Shown piece by piece: positions 6,229 through 11,938 of a stretch of DNA of 11,938 nucleotides. Each line of letters starts with the position of its first letter. The stretch's first letter is position 1. The stretch is from Cytophagaceae bacterium UBA6715 (GTDB lineage Bacteria > Bacteroidota > Bacteroidia > Cytophagales > Spirosomataceae), in contig DKIP01000078.1 in assembly GCA_002454335.1 (NCBI GenBank), positions 2,768-14,705 of the forward strand, in the 5' to 3' direction. Position numbers and translations under genes: made by a program. The notes below the pieces were generated by a model, which worked only from the letters and a program-made list of their open reading frames with translations, did no database searches and had not been told where the DNA came from.

Positions 6229-7062
6229 ATGTCAATTACAGCCGCAGACGTTAATAAATTACGCCAAATGACTGGCGCAGGGATGATGGATTGCAAGAAA
6301 GCTTTGACTGAAGCCAATGGTGACTTCGAAGCTGCAGTCGATATCCTTCGCAAAGCTGGTCAAAAAGTAGCAGCAAAACGTGCTGACAACGAAACCAACG
6401 AAGGTGTCGTGTTAGTAGCAATGAACGCAGATCACTCAAACGGTAAATTAATTGCCCTTGCTTGTGAAACTGAGCCCGTTTCTAAAGTTGAAGATTTCAA
6501 CAACTTAGCCAAAAACATCCTTGATGCTGCCGTGAAATCTCACGCTCCATCTGCTCATGATTTATTAGCTGAGCCTTTGGCGGATGGTCGTTCGGTAGAA
6601 GGACACATCATCGAGCTAACAGGTAAAATTGGTGAGAAAATCACATTAGCTGCTTACGAGAATATCACAGCGGAAAAAGTTGTTTCTTACATCCACTCAA
6701 ACAACAAAATCGGTGTTTTAGTAGCATTCGAAAATGTTCAAGGATTTGATGTATCTGAAGTAGGTAAGGACATCGCGATGCAAATCACTGCGATGAAACC
6801 CGTTGCTTTAGACAAAGACGGTGTTGATGCTGAAACAATCGAACGTGAAATCGAGATCGGAAAAGATCAAGCTCGTCAAGAAGGCAAGCCAGAAGCTATG
6901 TTAGAAAAAATCGCTGTAGGTAAATTAGAGAAGTTCTACAAAGAACAAACTTTATTAAACCAACAGTTCGTTAAGGATTCTTCGATCACGATTCGTCAAT
7001 ATGTTGAGTCGGCTCAAAAAGGATTAACAATCGCTTCATTCAAGCGTATTGCTTTAGTCTAA
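6229..7062 (+). CDS. tsf: Elongation factor Ts with altered TDFV motif
   Basis: EF-Ts releases GDP from EF-Tu so it can be recharged with GTP. The 277-residue product has the N-terminal UBA-like domain (about 1-55) with the signature LRQMTGAGMMDCKKALTEANGDFEAAVDILRKAG. Two core subdomains and the C-terminal AVGKLEKFYKEQTLLNQQFVKD segment follow; the last resembles the C-terminal module of other EF-Ts proteins. At the position of the usual TDFVA motif the protein reads ETEPVSKVEDF: Glu82-Pro83 replace the Asp-Phe pair that in E. coli EF-Ts contacts EF-Tu near the nucleotide and magnesium site. The reading frame is otherwise intact, so this looks like a lineage variant and not a broken gene. 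It follows rpsB by 14 bases and ends at a strong terminator. Confidence 0.96.
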   Translation: MSITAADVNKLRQMTGAGMMDCKKALTEANGDFEAAVDILRKAGQKVAAKRADNETNEGVVLVAMNADHSNGKLIALACETEPVSKVEDFNNLAKNILDAAVKSHAPSAHDLLAEPLADGRSVEGHIIELTGKIGEKITLAAYENITAEKVVSYIHSNNKIGVLVAFENVQGFDVSEVGKDIAMQITAMKPVALDKDGVDAETIEREIEIGKDQARQEGKPEAMLEKIAVGKLEKFYKEQTLLNQQFVKDSSITIRQYVESAQKGLTIASFKRIALV

Positions 7063-7078
7063 TTCTTAATTAAGTATT

Positions 7079-7110
7079 AAAAAGGTCAGCCCAACAGCTG
7101 GCCTTTTTTT
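7079..7110 (+). terminator. Rho-independent terminator after tsf
   Basis: GGTCAGC (7084-7090) pairs with GCTGGCC (7097-7103, one G-U pair) around a CCAACA loop. The stem can extend through A-T pairs with the flanking A5 (7079-7083), and seven T residues follow (7104-7110). It lies 16 bases after the tsf stop and ends the rpsB-tsf unit. Confidence 0.9.
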
Positions 7111-7122
7111 GTTGGCTAAATT

Positions 7123-7145
7123 CTCCCCACCTGCCCCCTCCCCAC
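7123..7145 (+). repeat. C-rich direct repeat upstream of the murD promoter
   Basis: CTCCCCAC occurs at 7123-7130 and again at 7138-7145, 15 bases apart, with a further C5 run between (7134-7138). The tract is nearly all pyrimidine in an AT-rich gap and touches the TTG at 7146-7148. The complementary strand has G-runs of 4, 5, 2 and 4. It may be a protein-binding site or a structured DNA element; no function is known. Confidence 0.6.
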
Positions 7146-7176
7146 TTGAATTAATCGGGACAATTTTCTAAATTGT
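7146..7176 (+). promoter_or_regulatory. Probable promoter of the murD-ftsW-murG-murC unit
   Basis: TTG (7146-7148), a 20-base spacer and TAAATTGT (7169-7176) sit at the same spacing as the rplM promoter and share with it the 12-base core ATTTTCTAAATT (7163-7174 here, 4350-4361 there). The last two bases of the -7 box differ from TAnnTTTG, so it may be weaker. It would give a leader of about 37 bases before murD. Confidence 0.5.
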
Positions 7177-7218
7177 GGTAAAATTTAATTTTAACATTTT
7201 CGAACAAAATAAGCTGCA

Positions 7219-8550
7219 ATGGCCCAGATTGTGATATTAGGTGGAGGTGAAAGTGGTGTAGGCGCTGCCTTATTAGCGCAAGCCCAAGGACATCAAGTCT
7301 TTCTCTCCGACCAAGGAGAACTCAAGGCCGCTTATCAGTCGGAATTAAGCCAACATCAGATACCCTTCGAGTCAGGCCAACATACCCTCGAGCGTATTTT
7401 GCTAGCCGATGAAATTATCATCAGCCCAGGTATTCCTGAAAAATCAGACATCGTTCAAGCTATCAAAAAACAAGGAATATCCCTCGTTTCTGAAATCGAA
7501 TATGCTGCACGTTATACCGACGCGAAAATTATAGCCATTACCGGTAGTAATGGAAAAACAACGACTACCCTCCTCACCTATCACCTGTTAAAAGAAGCCG
7601 GATACCATGTGGGACTGGCTGGGAACATTGGCCAAAGCTTTGCCAAACAAGTATTGGAAAAGTCCTTCGACTGGTATGTCTTGGAAATTTCAAGTTTCCA
7701 GCTCGACCGTTGTTTCGATTTCGCACCAGACATTGCCGTATTGGTTAACATTACCCCCGATCACCTCGATCGCTACGAATATAAATTCGAAAACTACATC
7801 CACTCAAAATTCCGTATTTTCCAAAATGCGAAAGCAGCAACAACTTGCATCTATTGGGGAGATGATGAAGTAATCCAACAGTACAAGAACTTAATTCCTG
7901 GCAACACGCAGAAACAGGAGATTCATTTTGCACCAGCTACCGGAAGCGCGACCATCACTGAACAAGAAATTATTTTCGAGGGAGGCAATATCCAACGGGC
8001 ATCTGCACCCATTCAAGGCCCTCACAATGCCATGAATATGTCGGCGGCTATTCTCGCAGCTACAGCAGCCGGAGTGAGCTGGGAGGGAATTATTAAGAAC
8101 TTACCAACTTTCGAAAACGCGCCCCACCGCTTGGAACCTTGCGGGGATTGGAAAGGCGTCCGTTTCATCAATGATTCCAAGGCAACGAATGTAGATGCTG
8201 TTTATTATGCATTAAACAGTTTTAATCAACCCATCATCCTGATCATAGGTGGTGTGGACAAGGGCAATGAATACGAAGTCTTAGATACACTCGTGAAAGA
8301 AAAAGTAAAAGGAATGATTTGCCTGGGAACGGATAATAGCAAATTAGAAAATCATTTTGGGCAAATGCTATCGCATTTTACCCAAACCGATAAACTAGAA
8401 ACAGCCGTTCATCAAGCCATGGATTGGGCGAATGCAGGAGACATTATTCTCCTCTCTCCCGCTTGTGCAAGTTTCGACTTATTTAAAAATTACGAGGACC
8501 GCGGTGACCAATTCAAGGCTACTGTCAAAAAATTGACCCATGGAAGCTAA
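7219..8550 (+). CDS. murD: UDP-N-acetylmuramoyl-L-alanine--D-glutamate ligase
   Basis: MurD adds D-glutamate to UDP-MurNAc-L-Ala in the cytoplasm, using ATP. The 443-residue product has the three Mur-ligase domains. The N-terminal Rossmann-like domain begins LGGGESGVGAA (residues 7-17). The central ATPase has the P-loop ITGSNGKTTT (107-116) and NITPDHLDRY (177-186). The C-terminal domain has NDSKATN (318-324), GGVDKG and LLSPACASFDLFKNYEDRGDQF. The PACASFD-F/Y-NYEDRGDQF tail separates MurD from MurC, MurE and MurF. It starts 156 bases after tsf, behind a terminator and a probable promoter, and its last 11 bases overlap ftsW, suggesting translational coupling. Confidence 0.97.
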   Translation: MAQIVILGGGESGVGAALLAQAQGHQVFLSDQGELKAAYQSELSQHQIPFESGQHTLERILLADEIIISPGIPEKSDIVQAIKKQGISLVSEIEYAARYTDAKIIAITGSNGKTTTTLLTYHLLKEAGYHVGLAGNIGQSFAKQVLEKSFDWYVLEISSFQLDRCFDFAPDIAVLVNITPDHLDRYEYKFENYIHSKFRIFQNAKAATTCIYWGDDEVIQQYKNLIPGNTQKQEIHFAPATGSATITEQEIIFEGGNIQRASAPIQGPHNAMNMSAAILAATAAGVSWEGIIKNLPTFENAPHRLEPCGDWKGVRFINDSKATNVDAVYYALNSFNQPIILIIGGVDKGNEYEVLDTLVKEKVKGMICLGTDNSKLENHFGQMLSHFTQTDKLETAVHQAMDWANAGDIILLSPACASFDLFKNYEDRGDQFKATVKKLTHGS

Positions 8551-9709
8551 AATCACTAAATACATCAAAGAACACTTAGTGGGCGATTACCAAATCTGGT
8601 TCATCGTCCTGCTTTTGAACATCTTCGGTTTGTTGATTCAATTTTCAACGAAAAGTCGGATGACCATGAGTGGACCCTTTGAACCTCTCACTTCCATCAT
8701 TAAAACCATTGCAATCCTGATCGCATCATTTTACCTGATGTCATGGATTTCGCGTCAGAATTATATCAAAATCACGCGATTCGCCAATATTTTTCTATTT
8801 CTGTCCTGGGGACTTATTTTATTTGCCTATTTCTTCGGGGAAAGCAAAGGGGGGGCCAGCCGCTGGATCAACTTGGGTTTTGTGTCGTTCATGCCTTCTG
8901 ATATGGCGAAATTATGTTTGACAGCTAGTTTAGCGAAAATATTTTCAACCCGACAAGCCGACCAAAGTCAATACAACATTGCGACAGCTATCGTAATTCT
9001 AATTTTGATTGGGGTTACCTGTTTCTTAATTATGTTGTCAAATTTCTCGACAAGTATCTTGATTTTCATGACGAGTATTGTCTTGATGTTTTTTGGTCGG
9101 GTACCCATCAAATACATCAGCGGCATCGTAGGCATCGTAGCCTTTATTGCCGTCATGGTGGTTTCCTTGGGAATTGGCCAACGTGCCGCGACGGTACGTT
9201 CTCGTATTGCTACCTTCATTACGCGAGTCAGCGAACACGATAAATCGAAGCTGAAGGAGATGAATAAGAGCGATGAAAACTACCAAATCAACTTGAGTAA
9301 ATATGCGATTTCGACGGGCGCGCTCATTCCGAAAGGACCTGGAAATAGTCAATATCGTTACTTATTATCGCAAGCGGAATCTGATTTTATTTACGCGATT
9401 ATCTTAGAAGAATATGGCCTATTTATGGGAATTCTCATTCCTCTATTTTTCCTGTGGTTTATGTGGCGAGGTTCATCCGTCATCCGATATAGTGGCAAGC
9501 CCCTCGGGGGATTGCTCTCAGCGGGGTTAACCTTTTCGATTGTTATTCAAGCATTCATTAATATGTTGGTAGCCGTAGGAGCTGGTCCGGTAACGGGTCA
9601 ACCCTTACCCATGATTTCCGCAGGTGGAACTTCATTGGTATTTACAGCCATCAGCATAGGACTTATTCTATCCATTAGCCGCGATAAGGAAATGGAAACT
9701 AAAATTTAA
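8540..9709 (+). CDS. ftsW: Peptidoglycan glycosyltransferase FtsW (SEDS family)
   Basis: FtsW polymerises lipid II at the division septum with its partner class B penicillin-binding protein. The 389-residue protein is highly hydrophobic, with about ten membrane segments, the first near residues 18-36. Family signatures are GGASRWINLG, PSDMAK (119-124, where PSE is usual), the NYQINLSKYAISTGALIPKGPGNSQ external region, SDFIYAIILEEYGL and TGQPLPMISAGGTSLV. Asp282 in SDFIYAI aligns with the catalytic aspartate proposed for SEDS proteins. The related RodA is possible from sequence alone, but the position between murD and murG points to FtsW. The first 11 bases overlap murD, and murG begins 5 bases after the stop. 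A run of seven Gs lies at 8849-8855. Confidence 0.93.
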   Translation: MEAKITKYIKEHLVGDYQIWFIVLLLNIFGLLIQFSTKSRMTMSGPFEPLTSIIKTIAILIASFYLMSWISRQNYIKITRFANIFLFLSWGLILFAYFFGESKGGASRWINLGFVSFMPSDMAKLCLTASLAKIFSTRQADQSQYNIATAIVILILIGVTCFLIMLSNFSTSILIFMTSIVLMFFGRVPIKYISGIVGIVAFIAVMVVSLGIGQRAATVRSRIATFITRVSEHDKSKLKEMNKSDENYQINLSKYAISTGALIPKGPGNSQYRYLLSQAESDFIYAIILEEYGLFMGILIPLFFLWFMWRGSSVIRYSGKPLGGLLSAGLTFSIVIQAFINMLVAVGAGPVTGQPLPMISAGGTSLVFTAISIGLILSISRDKEMETKI

Positions 9710-9714
9710 TTACT

Positions 9715-10821
9715 TTGAGTATCAAGCGCGTTATTATTTCAGGAGGAGGAACAGGAGGACACATCTACCCAGCAATTGCCATTGCAGCTGCGTTAAAAGA
9801 AATCGATCCAACGATCGAATTCTTATTCGTAGGTGCGGAAGGTAAAATGGAAATGGAAAAAGTTCCCAAAGCGGGTTTCAAGATTATCGGCCTACCGATC
9901 GTCGGCATCAACCGCGCACATCTTCTGAAAAACTTATTATTTCCTGTGAAATTGGCCAAAAGTCTGCGTAAGGCATTCCAAATCCTAGCCGATTTCAAAC
10001 CTGATGTGGCTATCGGCGTAGGTGGCTATGCTTCTGGCCCTATGTTATTAGCGGCTTGGGCAAAAGGTATCCCATTTTATATCCAGGAGCAAAATTCCTA
10101 TGCTGGGATTACGAACAAAGCCTTAAGCTCAAAAGCCAAGCAAATATTTGTTGCCTACCCGGGCATGGAGAAATTTTTCAGCCCATCTAAATTAATTCTC
10201 TCGGGCAACCCCGTTCGAAAAGATTTAATCGATATTTCTGGAAAGAAAGCGGCTGCGGCTAAATTATTCGGTTTATCCTCAGAAAAACCCACGATCTTAA
10301 TCATTGGCGGAAGCCAAGGCGCGCGCAGCATCAATCAAGCGATTTTAAACGGACTTGAGGCTCTGGCGGCGTCGGATGTACAAATCGTTTGGCAAACAGG
10401 TGTTAGTTTTGAATCTGAGGCCAAATCAGCCTGCGAGAAATTTCCAGCATTGACATCCTATGTCTCAGCATTTATTTACGAAATGGATTTGGCGTATGCC
10501 ATCGCCGATTTAGTGGTATCTCGTGCGGGAGCTCTATCCGTTTCTGAAATTTGTTTGGCAGGAAAACCTAGCATTTTGGTACCATTCCCGAATGCAGCGG
10601 AAGACCACCAAACGGAAAATGCGAAAAGCCTCGTGCAAGAAAATGCAGCCATTTTAGTGCTAGATGCACAAGCGAAGGAAAACTTAGTTCCGACAGCGCT
10701 AAAAACGTTGGCTGATAAAACGTTATTGACAACCTTGGCTGAAAATAGTTTTGGCATGGGAAAACCCAAAGCTGCCCAAGAAATTGCAGAAACCATTCTA
10801 AAAAATTCCACATGCGCATAG
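9715..10821 (+). CDS. murG: UDP-GlcNAc:lipid I N-acetylglucosaminyltransferase MurG
   Basis: MurG transfers GlcNAc to lipid I to make lipid II on the cytoplasmic face of the membrane. The 368-residue GT-B fold protein shows GGGTGGHIYPAIAIA (from residue 10, His16 in the conserved glycine-rich loop) and the QEQNSYAGITN motif (124-133). The C-terminal sugar-nucleotide domain has GGSQGAR (198-204), SRAGALSVSE (269-278) and PFPNAAEDHQTENA (290-303). The start codon is TTG at 9715: no ATG or GTG gives the conserved N-terminus, and the gene begins 5 bases after ftsW, so reinitiation after ftsW is likely. Its last 10 bases overlap murC. Confidence 0.97.
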   Translation: MSIKRVIISGGGTGGHIYPAIAIAAALKEIDPTIEFLFVGAEGKMEMEKVPKAGFKIIGLPIVGINRAHLLKNLLFPVKLAKSLRKAFQILADFKPDVAIGVGGYASGPMLLAAWAKGIPFYIQEQNSYAGITNKALSSKAKQIFVAYPGMEKFFSPSKLILSGNPVRKDLIDISGKKAAAAKLFGLSSEKPTILIIGGSQGARSINQAILNGLEALAASDVQIVWQTGVSFESEAKSACEKFPALTSYVSAFIYEMDLAYAIADLVVSRAGALSVSEICLAGKPSILVPFPNAAEDHQTENAKSLVQENAAILVLDAQAKENLVPTALKTLADKTLLTTLAENSFGMGKPKAAQEIAETILKNSTCA

Positions 10822-11938
10822 ATATCAAATTAGCCGAGCTGAAACAAGTATATTTTTTAGGAATCGGTGGGATTGGTATGTCGGCACTTGCGCGCTGGTT
10901 CCTGCAAAATGGATTTCCAGTGGCTGGCTATGACAAAACAGAAAGCCCTCTGACAAAAACGCTTGTTGAAGAAGGCATGGACATTCATTACAGCGATGAT
11001 GTTTCTTTGATTCCGTCCATTTGTTTAGAAAACCCGGCGGCTTGCTTATTCATTTACACACCGGCAATTCCAGCCGACCATATCGAGAAAAACTACTTGT
11101 TGGGAAGAGGAATTACCCTGTGGAAACGTTCGCAGATTCTTGGATGGATGACCGAACAAATCCCGACACTCGCTGTCGCAGGAACGCATGGGAAAACGAC
11201 TACATCTTCTCTATTGACCCATTTATTGGTTCACGCAGATAAAAATGTTACGGCTTTTTTAGGAGGAATTACCCAAAACTATGGGACAAATTTCATCCCA
11301 AATAAAGGGCAAGAAAATATCGTGTCCGTTGTGGAAGCAGATGAATATGATCGTTCCTTTTTGACCTTGTATCCACAAGCAGCCGTTGTTACCTCAACCG
11401 ATGCAGATCATTTGGATATTTATGGCGCGGCAGAACAAGTACTCGAATCATTCCAATTATTTGTTGACCAAATTAAGCCCGAAGGCTTTTTCATTCAAAA
11501 AGCCGGATTAAATTTGAAAGGACCTGCAGATTCGAAAACTTTTGGAATCGAACAAGGCGACTACCAAGCGAAAAATATTCGCATTGAAAATCACCGTATG
11601 GTATTTGATATGCTTTACCCCGGCGGTAGCATCAGCAATATTCCGATGCGCATTCCAGGATTTCATAACATAGAAAATGCTTTAGCGGCGGCAGCTTTGG
11701 CCATGTACCACGGACTTACACCGGAAGAAGTAAAAGAAGGCATCGCGAGCTTTAAAGGAGTCAAACGTCGCTTTGAATACCACGTAGAAACGCCAGAACA
11801 TGTGCTAATTGACGACTATGCACACCATCCAACGGAAATTACGGCTTGTTTGAAGTCGGTGAAGGCTTTGTATCCCAACGAAAAATTGGTTGCCGTTTTT
11901 CAACCTCACCTATTTTCAAGAACCCGTGATTTTTTAGC
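10812..11938 (+). CDS. murC: UDP-N-acetylmuramate--L-alanine ligase, 3'-truncated by the window
   Basis: MurC adds the first amino acid, L-alanine, to UDP-MurNAc using ATP. Translating from the ATG at 10812 gives 375 complete codons without a stop to the right edge; family proteins are about 450-490 residues, so roughly the last 80-100 are missing. Motifs are GIGGIGMSALA (from residue 17), YTPAIPADH, the P-loop AGTHGKTTT (123-131), VEADEYDRSFL (174-184), and DDYAHHPTE with HHPTE at 338-342, in the spacing of MurC and not of Mpl or MurD. The start overlaps murG by 10 bases. I read the whole frame codon by codon and saw no frameshift. Confidence 0.95.
   Translation, partial: MRIDIKLAELKQVYFLGIGGIGMSALARWFLQNGFPVAGYDKTESPLTKTLVEEGMDIHYSDDVSLIPSICLENPAACLFIYTPAIPADHIEKNYLLGRGITLWKRSQILGWMTEQIPTLAVAGTHGKTTTSSLLTHLLVHADKNVTAFLGGITQNYGTNFIPNKGQENIVSVVEADEYDRSFLTLYPQAAVVTSTDADHLDIYGAAEQVLESFQLFVDQIKPEGFFIQKAGLNLKGPADSKTFGIEQGDYQAKNIRIENHRMVFDMLYPGGSISNIPMRIPGFHNIENALAAAALAMYHGLTPEEVKEGIASFKGVKRRFEYHVETPEHVLIDDYAHHPTEITACLKSVKALYPNEKLVAVFQPHLFSRTRDFL

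Noticed and set aside
8849..8855. Seven-G run in ftsW as a phase-variation tract
   Set aside because: It encodes part of the conserved GGASRW segment of an essential gene, where on/off switching would be lethal; seven bases is also short for this.
10476..10811. 111-codon minus-strand ORF inside murG
   Set aside because: It is antisense to the conserved C-terminal MurG domain and looks like a codon-use shadow.
11021..11242. 73-codon plus-strand ORF near the right end
   Set aside because: It is an alternative frame inside murC, which is continuously open in its own frame with all motifs.
1..11938. Mobile elements, CRISPR arrays, tRNA genes, toxin-antitoxin or defence genes
   Set aside because: None was seen on either strand; the genes are conserved housekeeping genes with tight spacing and no sign of insertion.

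Overview
The window is a compact, all-plus-strand stretch of conserved bacterial chromosome. It most likely comes from a member of the Bacteroidota, probably a Cytophagales-type freshwater or soil bacterium; the order is an inference from gene order and protein style. The evidence for Bacteroidota is as follows. There is almost no Shine-Dalgarno sequence before any gene; starts are instead preceded by A-rich, G-poor bases. A promoter of the Bacteroidota type (TTG, about 20 bases, TAnnTTTG) stands before rplM. The S2, S9, L13 and FtsW proteins have Bacteroidota-like ends and motifs. I see no mobile element, CRISPR array, tRNA or rRNA, and no gene-free stretch above 300 bases.

Region 1 (1-4262) is a lipid-synthesis operon: plsX (5' end cut off by the window), fabH, efp, accB and accC. 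PlsX makes acyl-phosphate for phospholipids, FabH starts fatty-acid chains from malonyl-ACP, and AccB/AccC are the biotin carrier and biotin carboxylase that help make malonyl-CoA. Elongation factor P sits between the two halves. A possible internal promoter lies before accB, and a strong hairpin terminator (4283-4307) closes the unit.

Region 2 (4308-7110) is translational: rplM-rpsI from a clear promoter with a leader of about 110 bases that can fold, then a perfect 11-bp terminator-like hairpin, then rpsB-tsf and a second strong terminator (7079-7110). EF-Ts carries an unusual TEPV where the family normally has TDFV.

Region 3 (7111-11938) is cell-wall and division: murD, ftsW, murG and murC (murC runs off the right edge), tightly packed with 10-11 base overlaps or a 5-base gap. 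It behaves as its own transcription unit with a probable promoter downstream of tsf. Together these genes finish the UDP-MurNAc-peptide steps (MurC, MurD), make lipid II (MurG) and polymerise it at the septum (FtsW). In this window the segment is preceded by tsf, not by mraY/murE, so the classical division cluster seems split here.

Nothing here looks like a wholly new system. The best second looks are the altered EF-Ts motif, the structured rplM leader with an overlapping upstream ORF, and the C-rich direct repeat abutting the murD promoter.
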